Positions 1 to 11,479 are shown, counted from the stretch's first letter. The stretch is 64,000 nucleotides of DNA from Symbiodinium microadriaticum (GCA_001939145.1 LSRX01000304.1:582877-646876); one strand, 5' to 3'. Made by a program: numbers and translations. Notes: generated by a model from the sequence alone, not told the origin.

Positions 1-492
1 TAGAAAGTTTAGGGGTTTAGGGTTTAGGGTTTCGGGGTTAGAATGTTTAGAGGTTTGGGGTTTAGGTTTTCGGGGATAGAAAGTTTAGGGGTTTGGGGTT
101 TGGGGTTTCGGAGATAGAAAGTTTAGGGGTGTAGGGGTTTAGGGCCTAGTACAAAATTCAGGGTTTATGGTTGAAGACGCCACAATCCCTTAACTAAGGA
201 GCTGATCTCAAAATTGCTAGGCTCAGTCTCCGGGGCTTCTGCTAAACTTTTAAGACATATAGCTAGAAATACAGAGCCTGTCTTAGAGTTGCAATAGAAT
301 ACTCCTAATCTCTGTTTACATACAAGGCTGACGAACAAAACTGGAGACGTCCGCTTAAGGTTTAGAACTAGTGTTTCCGCTTCTTCTAGTCTAGGCGCTT
401 AGGAACTAAAAACCCCATGCATGTGATCCTTGTTATCAGCACCGCTGGCAGCGGACGCCTCCATGCGAGAAACAGTTTGCCATGTCTCAGTG
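1..492. other. Telomere-like start and spacer
   Basis: 1-150 is a TTTAGGG variant tract in which gatagaaagtttagggg recurs three times. 151-492 is unique spacer; no gene seen. Confidence 0.7.
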
Positions 493-614
493 TTAAAGGA
501 AACTACAAGTGGGGAGTTTAGGGTATATAGGGCTTCTATAAGGCTTCTATGAGGTATATAGACCTTCTATAAGGCTCCGATAACGGTAACTACCCGCTTG
601 AAAATGTCCTAGAC
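493..614. mobile_element. FB-H
   Basis: actacaagtggggagtttag at left, acggtaactacccgcttg at right, then aaaatgtcctagac. Confidence 0.82.
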
Positions 615-1270
615 ATTTTGGTGCAGATCCCCTGCCTGGTTCAAGAGCTTCTCAACTGGCCGCAGCACCATCTTACCTCAGCTTTGCGGCTGTAAACCCT
701 AAACCCTAAACCCCTCAACCCTAAGCCCCAAACCCTAAACCCCTAAATCCCAAACCGTAAACCCTAAACCCCAGACCCTAAATCCTAAACCCTAGACCCT
801 AAACTGCTAAACCCGACACCTTAAGGCCCCAAGGCCTAAAGGGCCTAAAGGGTCCAAGCCTAAAACATCGCCCGAGATCACATGGTTGAATTCAACGGTT
901 GAATATCGAGCTGTGCTGCATTGGCGCGCAGCTTGCCGGGATTGGGGCTTTTAGGGTTTAGGCGTAGGGTTTAGGGTTTGGGGTTCTAACACAACTGGCA
1001 ATCTGGCTATCAATAGTTACCGAGAAATGCTAATTCACTACTGATGATAATGCATGCTGTGTCTGTTTGCGTCTGTCTGGCTGGCTGGCTGGCTAGCTGG
1101 CTGACTGTATGTCTGTGCGTCTGTCTCTGTGTGTGTGTGTGAGAGAGGACGGGGTGCATGTTTGCCCTTCTTGTTGCATTGTAGCTGCTGTATGTCTTCA
1201 CTTTGGCTGTGTTGGTGATGTCATCTTCGGCGTAGTCGTTGTCGTCGTTATTGCCAGGCTTTAAGCTCTT

Positions 1271-1362
1271 GGGTGTGTGTGTGTGTGTGTGCGTGTGTTT
1301 GTTTGTTTGTTTGTTTGTTTGTTTGTTTGTTTGTTTGTTTGTGTGTTTGTGTGTTTGCTTGT
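1271..1362 (+). repeat. GT and GTTT microsatellite
   Basis: (GT)n followed by about 12 GTTT units. Produces spurious Val/Cys/Leu-rich open frames. Confidence 0.97.
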
Positions 1363-1811
1363 TATGTTTGGTTGTGAGTAGAGCAAGGGTTGGCTACGCA
1401 TTGGTAACATGGATCGTTTTGGTCGCCAATTTCCAAATCTGCTTGTCGCTGCTCCTGCTGCTCTTGCTGAAGGGATCATGAGGTTACCTTAAGACCTGCG
1501 CAAACAATCAAACAACATCAGTACGGTGCTCTTGTAAAGCCTCGATACGCTCCCACAGGACAAATTCGCCTCACCACACTCCGAAACCTACCCTACAACC
1601 TACAAGGGCTAAGTATCAGACTCTCGGAAGCACAAAACATGCCCTAAACCCTAAACCCTAAACCCTATAAACCCTATAAACCCTCAAAACTAAACCCTAA
1701 AACCTATAAACAAAGAATCAACTCTGTTCAAGAATACAACCCTAGCATCCTCGTGGTCCCTGCACCTACATCCGAAACACCTGACAGAGGGCCTTGCCAA
1801 TTAGAACCGAG

Positions 1812-1930
1812 TTTCGCGCTCCTTTATAGCATAGCTATAAGAAGGAACCCTAAGGAAGAATACTTAGAATAGGGTTTCGGGCTCCTTTATTAGCATAGCT
1901 CGAATAAGGAACCCTAAGGCAGAACAGAGG
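1812..1930. repeat. Tandem pair of about 58 bp
   Basis: The unit gtttcg(c/g)gctcctttat, agcatagct, aaggaaccctaaggaaga occurs twice; internal words resemble FB-D. Confidence 0.75.
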
Positions 1931-2333
1931 TAATTATTTTGGCTTCCAAATTCAGCAATCCCAAGCCCCAACCGAAACACATGAACGCAAAACGTACGAC
2001 AAGTTCAAAAACCCGAACATGCCCGGCATGCACCCTGGCAAAGAGTCAAGTTGCGAGTGGTCCTCTGCAAGACCATGGAAAATGACACCATCAGAATCAT
2101 CACCTCGGGTCAATGAATGGTCAGGAAGACGACGCGTTAGGATTTGTGACTTGCGTAGTGCTTCAAGCATCAACTTTCAGCTTGAAAAGAACACAAACAC
2201 AACCCCTAAACCGTAACTTGCCTAAACTCTAAACTCTTAGCCCCGGCCTTGGATAAGAATGCCGAATACCTGGAACCTACAGGTCGCGCGCAGGGAAGTT
2301 TCTGACACTGCTACTCCGACTGCCACTACCACC

Positions 2334-2398
<65 letters not shown>

Positions 2399-2412
2399 CA
2401 CTACTACCATTA
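2334..2412 (+). repeat. CTG then CTA trinucleotide repeat
   Basis: About 11 CTG units followed by about 10 CTA units; a compound triplet repeat giving poly-Ser on the minus strand. Confidence 0.97.
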
Positions 2413-3194
2413 CTAGTTACTAGTACTACTACTGCAGCCTCGCGGTGACGAATACTTCTCCTGGTCACCACGAGAAGGACACGACGGCGTAGAGCATGCT
2501 ACAAAGAGCCTTGGCCTTGCAATCTCACGGCGAAATGCTGACACGGTTTAGGGTTTAGGGTTTAGGGCCTTTAGGGGGTTTAGGGTTTAGGGTTTAGAGT
2601 ACTGCCTTGAAACCTCAGGCAGGCTGTAATTTTCAAGCCGGAGACCTCTCACAAAAGAAATCTGACCCCGGTACGTGTCCCCAGCCAGCGGAACGGTGCC
2701 TAAGTGCTGTAATCCAACGGTGGCTTTATTCTACCCCCATGAACCTCGAATCCAAGCCTAAACCCACCTCAAATCCGAACTTCCTTGGGACCGCAGAAAT
2801 CAAAGACTTACGCGCTGGCCGGCTTCAGGCTCAGCCTTTGAAGCCTTTTTGCAGGGTTAAAGAACCTTTATGGGGGTAGGGGGCCCTAAGACTGGTAAGA
2901 AGGACCTAACAAGGCCTGTTTGAGGAAGTATGGTCCCCAAATTGCCCCCTCCCCGAAACCCTAAACCCTAAACCCTAAACCCCCCTACCGCGTGCTTGTG
3001 GGTTTGAGGTTGGTCCCGCCCCGCTCTCAGACTGAAGCAAAGATCAGAAGCATCAGATTCATCGCCTGGGCTTCAAGCAACTCTACTTCAGGATTCAGAT
3101 CCTGGGGTCTAGCTGGGTTTAGGGCTTAGGATTTAGGGTTTAGGATTTAGGGTTTAGGGTTTAGGGTTTCGGTATCCTGGGGTCTAGCTGGGTT

Positions 3195-3286
3195 TACCTA
3201 TAGTCTCCATTGTAGTTCTTTTTATTGGTTTACCCAATTCTATATTAAGGTAACCCCATAAAGGAACCACAGTGGAGACTAAAGGT
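3195..3286. mobile_element. FB-E
   Basis: FB-E ends are TACCCATAGGCTCCTAAGTA. Here tacctatagtctccattgta and the matching right end. Confidence 0.78.
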
Positions 3287-3561
3287 GGGGTCTAGCCAGA
3301 GAACCCAATACCCTCAGTTGAGGCATACACCTTAAAATTATGGGGGCCTCAATATTATGATTTAAGGTCTTTTCCTTAATTAAGGGGTATTGGGTTCTCT
3401 GGGTAGCCGGGTTTATCGCTTTTAGGGGTGGATGCTACGGAACCTACCTCTGTAGGGTTCCAGCCTCGGTTTCCTTGTGGGCCATGGGTCACGCAGGGTG
3501 GAGTTGGCAGTTTTTTTTGTTTTTTTTGCAGGGGCCGAGGAGGGCTTCGAGGCGCAGCATG

Positions 3562-3656
3562 AACCCTAAGGCTCTATAAGGACCCATATTCTTGTGGCTT
3601 TTGGGGCCCCAAAAACCCTACTGTGTTGGGCTTTTGGGCTACTTTGAGCCTTAGGG
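3562..3656. mobile_element. FB-S
   Basis: accctaaggctctataagga left; ctactttgagccttagggg right. Confidence 0.78.
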
Positions 3657-3740
3657 GACATGTCTGACGCGACAGTTGTCACGTCATCATCACTGCATGA
3701 AACTCGAACTTAAGCTTCCTGAAAGCTGATCCCCGATTCG

Positions 3741-3849
3741 CCCAAAGGGTCCTAAGTACCTATATAGTAGAATGTAGGGTTTCTATATTAGGAATTACTA
3801 TTATGATTTAGGGAAGTATTCCCCATAACAGTTCTTAGGACCCTTTGGG
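3741..3849. mobile_element. FB-F1, perfect 16-bp ends
   Basis: cccaaagggtcctaag at 3741-3756 is the exact reverse complement of 3834-3849; 109 bp in all, AT-rich centre. Confidence 0.88.
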
Positions 3850-3891
3850 TCGGTGACTTAAGAGCTGCAAGGTTCTTAGTCAAGGGTCAAC

Positions 3892-4083
3892 ATGATGCGA
3901 AGTAGGAATGTCGTTGCTACCATTTGTGCGGCTATAGTTGTAGTAACTTTATTATTGTTATTCTTACTAGCACCTCCAGAACTAAAAAACGAAGTTATGG
4001 ATGCACCAATATTAAAAACAGCCCACGCGTACCCTGGAAACCCCTGGAGCCCACTTCAAGAGTCCTTGCCGCTTAAGGGTTAA
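3892..4083 (+). CDS. Small ORF with N-terminal membrane segment, unknown
   Basis: 63 codons: MMRSRNVVA then about 20 hydrophobic residues (ICAAIVVVTLLLLFLL), then a polar tail. Two basic residues before the hydrophobic run fit a signal anchor. It could be a first exon of a membrane or secreted protein, or chance in a T-rich stretch. It lies between FB-F1 and the FB-A half copy. Confidence 0.2.
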   Translation: MMRSRNVVATICAAIVVVTLLLLFLLAPPELKNEVMDAPILKTAHAYPGNPWSPLQESLPLKG

Positions 4084-4114
4084 GGCTCGGGCCTCAAGGC
4101 GCTGGAGAAGATAT

Positions 4115-4313
4115 GGGTAGTTCTCTAAATCAGGGTCCCTTTTTCGATCCCAAATGTAGTACGGCACCCTTATAGAGCCCTGTACCCTTATGCTATGAAT
4201 CCCTGCTACGGTATATGGGTAGCTCTCTAAATTAGGGTTCCCTTTTAGGTCCCCAATATTGTACGGCACCCTTATGAAAAGGAACCTAAAAGGCACCTTA
4301 ATTTAGACAACTA
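4115..4313. mobile_element. FB-A: half copy plus full copy
   Basis: FB-A is a roughly 100-bp near-palindrome with ends GGGTAGTTCTCTAAATTAGG. Here a left half (4115-4190) is followed by a complete diverged copy (4217-4313). Confidence 0.8.
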
Positions 4314-4651
4314 CAGGTAGGGAAACTGCTGCAGTCAGCATGTCTCTTCAAAATCGCGATAGAAGCAACAGATAGCACTCAAATGGCTCACAGCCGATAC
4401 TGACTACAATGATTCCACTGCAACTAGGACTCCCCTTACAAGTTCTAAAGAAAAATCTATAGAACCTGACAGCACCAGATACGTACAAGGTCCCCAGGAA
4501 GGACATTCTAAACCCGAAGCCCTAAACCCTAAACCCTAAGCCCTAAACCCAAAGCCCTAAGCCCTAAACCCTAAGTCCTAAACCCCAAACTCTAAGCCCT
4601 AGGCCCTAAGCCCTAAAGCCCTAAAGCCCTCAACCCGAACACACCCTCATC

Positions 4652-4720
4652 GTAAGGACCCTAAACCATAAGAATTCTGGTACATTCCTTATGATGGGTA
4701 ATGCAGGATTTACATCATCA
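4652..4720. mobile_element. FB-C, left end missing
   Basis: FB-C ends are TGATGATATAAATCCTGCAT. Right end gggtaatgcaggatttacat followed by catca is present. Confidence 0.75.
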
Positions 4721-4847
4721 GACGTAGTTCTTTGAATTAGGGTCCCTTGCAGGGTTCATTTCACAAGGGTGTTGCCTTCTTTGAGGTTCCTAGGAAGGCT
4801 CCAGGACTCGGTCCAGGGCTTGGGCCTTTTGCAATGTAGACACACTG

Positions 4848-5041
4848 GGGTAGTTCTCTAAACTAGGGGGTCCGTTTCATGGGATCCCAAAGAAAGGGAT
4901 CCATAGGGGTTTCTAATATGGGTAATGTAAGGGTTCTGTATGGGTAATTTTCGAAATTAAGGTCCATTTTAGGGTCCTTGTTATGAGGGTGCCGTAGTAG
5001 TCCGGGGCCAAAAAAAGGGACCCTAACTTCGAGAACTACCC
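4848..5041. mobile_element. FB-A: half copy plus full copy
   Basis: Half copy at 4848-4900, then a full 100-bp copy at 4942-5041 ending gagaactaccc. A further worn half lies at 4723-4785 next to FB-C1. Confidence 0.82.
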
Positions 5042-6208
5042 AAACAGTGCTTCAATCATGTCGAACCTTTACGGACTTGGCCGGGGGGCTGCTTCAGGGA
5101 TCATCCTAAACCCTAAATCCTAAACCCTAAACCCTATTCCTTTTTTCATGGTCGGAAGGAAGAAACGGCCGGGCTGACATACAGGCACAAGGACCGAGCT
5201 TTGACAGTTGGCGGGTCGCCGTCTCGTATAGACTGAGTACAGACCGGTGAAGGTTTATATACGAGGTAACTCAATAATCAAGTAGGGCGTAGGGTTGAGG
5301 GTTTAGGGTTTAGGGGCAACTAAATAATTCGGATTTGGGGTCTGGGGGTTTGACACAAGTATCAGGCTTTCAAAAAACAGGTTCGCAATTAGGGGCATGC
5401 ACCCAAGGCCGCGGCCGAGTCCGTTTGGTTCACCGCCGACCAGTTGAAGCTCATGGTGAGGTAGGCGCTCTCTTGCCTCTAAGGCCATCGGACGCTTCAG
5501 AGTTCAGGACCAGGTTCAACCTTAAACCATTCAAGATTCAGTACCCTAAACCCTAAACCCTGAACCCTAAAAGCCCTAAGCCCTAAACCCTAGAAGCCCT
5601 ATAAGCCCTAAACCCTATAACCCTATAACCCTAAACCCTATAAGCCCCATAAGCCCCATAAGCGCTATAAACCCTAAACCCTAAACCCTAAAAGCCCTAT
5701 AAGCCCTATAAGCCCTACAATGGGCACAAGATGGTGCGAAGCGACCCCTTGATCTTCCCTTCCTTCCGGTGGACCCCAAGCCTCCCAAAGCCTTAAACAA
5801 ACGCCCCCCAAAAAGAGGCTCAGAGGACTCTCTAGTTTAGGGTTTAGGGTTTAGGGTTTTTTTTTTAACCGGACCTTTTTCCACCGCAATCCACAACCGC
5901 AATCCACAGTAGAAAGTCTTGCGACCAGGTCGTTTGCTTTGAAAGGTAGGTCACGAAACAGCATACACCGGCACACTTCACTCCTCTCAACTCCGGACGA
6001 TGACCCCCTTCGACACAATCCGTTCACTCGTCTCCCTTCGGCTCACGAAGATAGGGTTTAGGGTTTTGGGTTTAGGGTTTGGGGTTTAGGGTTTAGGGTT
6101 TAGGGTTAGGGCAAACAGCCCCCAAAAAGGCTTAGAGGCTTTCATGAAGTCAGCAGGATTCAAGGCAAAACGGGCCTGAGAGAGACGAACTAGACACTTT
6201 GCGGTCCG

Positions 6209-6369
6209 TTTAGGGATTAGGGTTTTGTGTTCAGGGTTTAGGGATTAGGGTTTTGTGTTCAGGGTTTAGGGATTAGGGTTTTGTGTTCAGGGTTTAGGGA
6301 TTAGGGTTTTGTGTTCAGGGTTTAGGGATTAGGGTGTTGTGTTCAGGGTTTAGGGATTAGGGTTTAGGG
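6209..6369 (+). repeat. 28-bp tandem of telomere-like variants
   Basis: The unit TTTAGGG ATTAGGG TTTTGTG TTCAGGG repeats five to six times; one copy has gtgttgtg. Four 7-mers make one unit, so the 7-bp register is kept while the unit has become a satellite. Confidence 0.95.
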
Positions 6370-7180
6370 CTCAGCCTGTAAACCTTTCGAGGCTCCCGGC
6401 GTTTGCATGCCATCGCTTCGGATTGGAGCTGGTCGAGAGGAGGACCAGGGAAGCAGCGCCAGGCTACTGCCAGCAGGGGGTCTTCATCCAAGGGCCCTAG
6501 TAGCAGTTACTAGCGGTTTCGGGTTTACGGCTTTAGGGGTTTAGGGCTTTAGGGTTTAGGGTTCAGGGTTTAGGGCCCTTTCTCAGCAAGGACTGAGGAT
6601 TCATGAAGGAGTTTATAGGGTGATAGGTCATTTGAGCTTTACATAGGGGGGTCTGCAGCTTACTACACCTTAACACCCTACGCCGTTTCGGGCTCAGGGG
6701 TCAAGAGTTGAGGGCTTAGGGCTCAAGGTTGTTCGGTCTAGGGTTCTTCTGAGGGTGCAAGCTTTTAGGGGTTTTGGGGGTGGAGGGCAGAAAGGCAGCT
6801 TAGACTGTTGTGTTTAGGGATTCGGGACATCGTTTTAAATTTGTTGGGGATGCACTGGCTTCTACAGAGCGTTGTATTTATGGCTGCGGTTTTTGGGACT
6901 AGGTCTTAAATTGGACTCTTGAAGAGAATTCAAGCTTCAGGAAAGGCGCACCTCCGCAGAGGTCCTGGCTGAAGTAAGGAAAGAGGCGCCTAAATTAGGG
7001 TTTAGGGGTTTAGGGTTTAGGGCTTGGGGTCCAAGTAATTCTTGAGACGCGACATGTGTCGTCCCTCTCCGAGGCAACGCCCTCCGCTCTAAAACCTCCT
7101 GGCGTGCTACACGCACCCCCACCAGCTCTACCTGTCCAAGAAGCTCCTCCAGAGGATCCGAATTCGAACATGTGAATTCT

Positions 7181-7277
7181 TACCTCCCCAATAAGCCAGG
7201 GAAACAAGAGGTTAAACTTGCAGATTGCTACTAAATTATAAGAACCCAACAAGTTTAAAGGTTAAGTAGTGGAGAAC
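7181..7277 (+). mobile_element. FB-P
   Basis: About 97 bp, matched in direct orientation at 13537: tccccaataagc, gaggttaaacttgcagattg, ctactaaattataagaaccc, aagtttaaaggttaag, ggagaac. Confidence 0.82.
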
Positions 7278-7758
7278 ATGGGAACTATTGCCTCGCCTTG
7301 CCACGACAATCACAGGGTATACAAAAGCAAGCGAGGCACGCAATGTCAGAGAAACAAGGGTTCATGCCATAGTTGTTCAGAATACCTGTCCGCAAGATTC
7401 TCACGAGGTGCCATGGTTGCAATTGTAAGTTCTCAGCGCTCCTTCCTAACCATGATCAGTCTTCGGAATGAATCACCTCCGGAGGAAAAACCGAAATATC
7501 TCAACTTGGGATGCTATCCCGAACCCCCCGGCAAACACGAAGCTCCTCAACCCGAAACACTTAAACCTCTAAGCCCTAAACCCCTGAACCCGAAAACCCA
7601 AACCCTTGAATTGCGGCCTGTTTGGCAGAGTTACACCAGTTTTCACCGCGATCTGGTAAGGGTAATAGTCCTGGGACGAAGCTTGGATCATCTTCCCCTT
7701 AGGGTCTTGACTTGTACGTGTTCTAGAAGACTTGAGAAGGGTGCGCTTGAAAGCAAAG

Positions 7759-8014
7759 TTAGGGTTTAGGGTTTAGGGTTTAGGGAAAAAGGGTTTAGGG
7801 GTTTAGGGTTTAGGGTATTAGGGTATTAGGGGCTTAGGGTTTAGGGTTTAGGGGTTTAGGGTTTAGGGTATTAGGGTATTAGGGGCTTAGGGTTAAGGGT
7901 TTAGGGGTTTAGGGTTTAGGGTATTAGGGTATTAGGGGCTTAGGGTTTAGGGTTTAGGGGTTTAGGGTTTAGGGTATTAGGGTATTAGGGGCGTAGGGTT
8001 TAGGGTTTAGAGTA
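7759..8014 (+). repeat. 53-bp tandem of telomere-like variants
   Basis: Unit of TTAGGGT, TTTAGGGG and paired TATTAGGG variants with one marker ATTAGGGGC per unit; about 4.5 copies. The third copy has ttaaggg in place of tttaggg. Confidence 0.92.
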
Positions 8015-8443
8015 TTAGAAACAAGCCCTTTGCATCTGACACTCCGTCATGGGAGGAACTGCGTGCTATTCCGGCAGAACAGAATTTAGTTCGGTCAGTT
8101 TCGGAACTTCGGCTACACGCCCTTGAAGAAGATTCAGGAGCGAGTGGGTAAAAAAGCTAAGGGTGTGAAAAGGATAAAAACCCCTTAACAGCTTCATAAT
8201 GCCACCAAGACTACACCCTAAACCCTAAACCCTACACCCTAAACCCCAAACCCTAAACACTGGGTAGGCCCTTTGAAGCTTTTGAAGAACATTCGTAAAC
8301 AAGATCCTCGTAGGCCCAATCAGGACAAAAAGGCCTAACATAGGAACCGGATACAGCAACTCTGGCTCGATTGGGTTTAGGGTATAGGGTTAGGGTTGAG
8401 GGTTTAGGGTTTTGGGGTATAAGGTTTAGGGTTTAGGTCTAGG

Positions 8444-8516
8444 GTTTTCTGTATATGAATCCTGCCATTTCGCTGTTACAGGGCCAGGGTTTCCTAATCA
8501 GGTTCCTACATTACCT
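8444..8516. mobile_element. FB-J, left arm truncated
   Basis: gggccagggtttcctaatca and ggttcctacatta right arm; the left runs into a TTTAGGG tract. Confidence 0.75.
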
Positions 8517-9014
8517 AGCACAGCATGCAATATACCTTGCTTAGGGTCCCAAACAAGCTCGGAGGTTGATCCTGGGAGCCCTCAAGTAAGGGCCACTTTG
8601 GTGTCTCTGCGAAGGCCCGGGGAGCAAACTGCGCCAACTTGACTCCAAAAGACAAGTCGTAGGACGCTCGGGCTCACCAAGTGCCCTTTTTTTTTACACA
8701 ACTCCCTAAACCCTTAACCCTAAACTATAAACCTGCTTGTCTAGGTGGCTCTAGGTGGTTTTCGCGTAGAACGTCGTGTGCCTGGCGATTGAATTGGGGT
8801 CTACTCTTCGGTTGCAACTTGCGCTCAGAAGGTGCCACTGCAAAATAGAGGGGCCTTCATGGGCCTCAGTAATTAGAAGAGGGTTTTTGGGCCCTTTTTG
8901 CTATACTTCCCTATATAGTTCGGGGGTTGCCAAAAATAGGGGATTCAGGGAACTCGGATGGATCCCCAATGTCCTTGAGACGAAATGAACCCCAAGAGGG
9001 CTTAAGGTTCATCT

Positions 9015-9114
9015 GGGTAGTTCTCTAAATTAGGGTCCCTTCTAGGGTCCTTATTATAAGGGTGCCGCACTATATTGGGGACCTAAAAGGAGACCCTGAT
9101 TTAGAGAGCTACCC
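9015..9114. mobile_element. FB-A, best copy
   Basis: Exactly 100 bp; gggtagttctctaaattagg at the left is matched by the reverse complement at the right with two mismatches. The centre reads ttattataagggtgccgcac. Confidence 0.9.
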
Positions 9115-9734
9115 GGCTAGCCATATACCGTAACAGGGTACATAGCAAAAGTAGGGTATAGGGCCCTACTTCATAAGGGTCACTTGGTCCCCAAGGGTGT
9201 AGAAAACACAGGGCGTAGGGTTTCGTGTTTTCTCTTGCGATCATGCACTCAATGATCAAGCGGCCTTGGAAGTCAAGAAGACCAGTATGCTTCTGCAACA
9301 CTATAAAAACATAAATGGTTCTGAGCACCAGGGCCTTATTCTTGCGGTCCCTTTACACATAGAGTGCCGGTTGGAGTTAACTCTACAACCACCCTTCAAG
9401 CTGGCGAAACGAGGTCCATCGTCGCATAGAAGGACTCTATCCTGGCATTGTGGTCTCTTCAGGGTTTAGGGCTGTTGGCAGTTAGCGTCACATCGGGGCT
9501 TTGGGGTGTAGGATTTATAGGGTTTAGGCGAAAAAGGCACCACAGGGCGGAGATCGTCACAGCTCACACTGCCACTAGCTTTGGCTATCCCTGCCCTATG
9601 CCTGTTTTGGCGCACTCTGAGGTATTATCCGCGGAATTCCGCCTACCCGACTCCATCATGAGATGCTACTCAGAGGGGAGCCTAAGTGTCGCAGTTCGTC
9701 GACAAACCTTGGAGGAGGGCATCGGGGGACACCA

Positions 9735-9848
9735 ATATCGGAGCCTTCATAATTAGAAGAGGGTTTTGGGGGCCCATGATACGATACTTATGATAAGGAA
9801 GCCCCGAAAATATTGTTGGTAAAAAATTCAGGTCCCTATATTATAGTT
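9735..9848. mobile_element. FB-D
   Basis: FB-D core: ccttaataattagaataggg, ttttggggccc. This copy reads ccttcataattagaagaggg. A worn relative is at 8847-8945. Confidence 0.78.
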
Positions 9849-9876
9849 TATGGCAACACATGTGTAAGGACTCTAA

Positions 9877-10092
9877 GGGATCACTGTAACTGACTATTCC
9901 GACGTCGAAGTTAGCTTGGAAGAGCTCATCTTCCTGTACATTGTGGCTTCATGTGGGAGGATTGACTCATGCCAGGCTTGGGCAAACGAGGTCGGAAGTT
10001 TGCTATCTCAGCAAGTTAAACACAATGCGAAGACAAAAGACGACATCATGATGGCGATGCTCATCCTGAGCTGTTTCGGCTGCAGAAGCTAG
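9877..10092 (+). CDS. Coding-like terminal exon, unknown
   Basis: Frame open for 71 codons to a TAG at 10090-10092 with globular composition, for example SLEELIFLYIVASCGRIDSC and KTKDDIMMAMLILSCFGC. There is no ATG near the start, so it would be an internal-to-terminal exon or a fragment. It starts just after an FB-D element (9735-9848). No domain recognised. Confidence 0.3.
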   Translation, partial: GITVTDYSDVEVSLEELIFLYIVASCGRIDSCQAWANEVGSLLSQQVKHNAKTKDDIMMAMLILSCFGCRS

Positions 10093-10238
10093 CCTTTGCT
10101 GTTTAAGCGATGCTCGCGGAAACACCTCTAAAACACCGACCCTATTTCCCAAACGCTAAGCCCTAAACCCCGAACTCGCGCAAGACCCCTACATCGTAGA
10201 ACCTCTTATAGAACCCTTGAATGACGCCTTGGAGGGAC

Positions 10239-11006
10239 CTAAACCCTAAACCCTAAACCCCTAAACCCTAAACCCCAAAGGACCCTGAACCCTAAACCCC
10301 CAAACCCTAAACCCTAAACCCCTAAACCCCTAAACCCCTAAAAGGCCCTAAACCCGAAACCCCTAAACCCTAAAGGACCCTAAACCCCTAAAGGACCCTA
10401 AACCCCTAAAGCACCCTAAACCCCTAAACCCTAAAGGACCCTAAACCCCTAAACCCCTAAAAGGCCCTAAACCCGAAACCCCTAAACCCTAAAGGACCCT
10501 AAACCCCTAAAGGACCCTAAACCCCTAAAGCACCCTAAACCCCTAAACCCTAAAGGACCCTAAACCCCTAAACCCCTAAAAGGCCCTAAACCCGAAACCC
10601 CTAAACCCTAAAGGACCCTAAACCCCTAAAGGACCCTAAACCCCTAAAGCACCCTAAACCCCTAAACCCTAAAGGACCCTAAACCCCTAAACCCCTAAAA
10701 GGCCCTAAACCCGAAACCCCTAAACCCTAAAGGACCCTAAACCCCTAAAGGACCCTAAACCCCTAAAGCACCCTAAACCCCTAAACCCTAAAGGACCCTA
10801 AACCCCTAAACCCCTAAAAGGCCCTAAACCCGAAACCCCTAAACCCTAAAGGACCCTAAACCCCTAAAGGACCCTAAACCCCTAAAGCACCCTAAACCCC
10901 TAAACCCTAAAGGACCCTAAACCCCTAAACCCCTAAAAGGCCCTAAACCCGAAACCCCTAAACCCTAAAGGACCCTAAACCCCTAAAGGACCCTAAACCC
11001 CTAAAG
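10239..11006 (-). repeat. 119-bp higher-order telomere-like satellite
   Basis: Seven-base CCCTAAA variants (AACCCCT, AAAGGACCCT, AAAGCACCCT, AAAAGGCCCT, AACCCGAA) are arranged in a 119-bp unit that recurs almost exactly at 10382, 10501, 10620, 10739 and 10858 and runs into the assembly gap. Homogenised higher-order structure indicates unequal exchange or rolling amplification. The array is longer than shown. Confidence 0.95.
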
Positions 11007-11337
11007 NNNNNNNNNNNNNNNNNNNNNNNNNNNNNNNNNNNNNNNNNNNNNNNNNNNNNNNNNNNNNNNNNNNNNNNNNNNNNNNNNNNNNNNNNNNNNN
11101 NNNNNNNNNNNNNNNNNNNNNNNNNNNNNNNNNNNNNNNNNNNNNNNNNNNNNNNNNNNNNNNNNNNNNNNNNNNNNNNNNNNNNNNNNNNNNNNNNNNN
11201 NNNNNNNNNNNNNNNNNNNNNNNNNNNNNNNNNNNNNNNNNNNNNNNNNNNNNNNNNNNNNNNNNNNNNNNNNNNNNNNNNNNNNNNNNNNNNNNNNNNN
11301 NNNNNNNNNNNNNNNNNNNNNNNNNNNNNNNNNNNNN
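11007..11337. other. Assembly gap (331 N)
   Basis: It replaces the right end of the 119-bp satellite. Ns begin inside a repeat unit and end in unrelated sequence, so true length is unknown. Confidence 0.99.
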
Positions 11338-11479
11338 CCCCAAGCCCTGTCGAAGGCTGAGCTCCTTGCGACATGGACATGTCCGTCTGGGGAAAGCTCC
11401 ACCTGCCATGAGCTTACGGCTTATTATTACTTTTATTTTATTTATTTTATTTTTTTGGGGGGGTGAAGGATTTAAAGTA

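Larger units (their letters stand above)
615..3194. other. Gene-free mosaic
   Basis: CCCTAAA tracts at 691-820, 1641-1712, 2956-2985; TTTAGGG tracts at 945-986, 2546-2598, 3115-3169. 1940-2210 and 2599-2940 are unique spacer with no convincing coding signal. Confidence 0.7.
4314..7180. other. Gene-free mosaic
   Basis: CCCTAAA tracts at 4508-4636, 5104-5137, 5541-5722 (mixed with ccctataag words); TTTAGGG tracts at 5284-5315, 5833-5860, 6053-6110, 6525-6575, 6996-7030. Stretches such as 5140-5280, 5870-6050 and 6580-6990 show nothing recognisable. Confidence 0.7.
7278..9734. other. Gene-free mosaic
   Basis: Besides the 53-bp array there are tracts at 7560-7612 and 8213-8262 (CCCTAAA) and 8371-8443 (TTTAGGG). 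9500-9756 has a plus-strand frame of globular-looking composition (for example HSEVLSAEFRLPDSIMR) without start context; possibly a fragment. Confidence 0.6.

Noticed and set aside
1-150. True chromosome end
   Set aside because: Units are degenerate, short and mixed with non-telomeric words, and the same tracts occur in both orientations throughout the window.
1239-1481. Cys/Val/Leu-rich open frame
   Set aside because: Produced by the GT and GTTT microsatellite; similar cases at 2277-2471, 26472-26929, 33199-33360, 50230-50622 and 57700-57950.
7269-7769. 166-codon plus-strand ORF
   Set aside because: Much of its second half is CCCTAAA-derived and its tail is TTTAGGG-derived; no globular pattern or motif.
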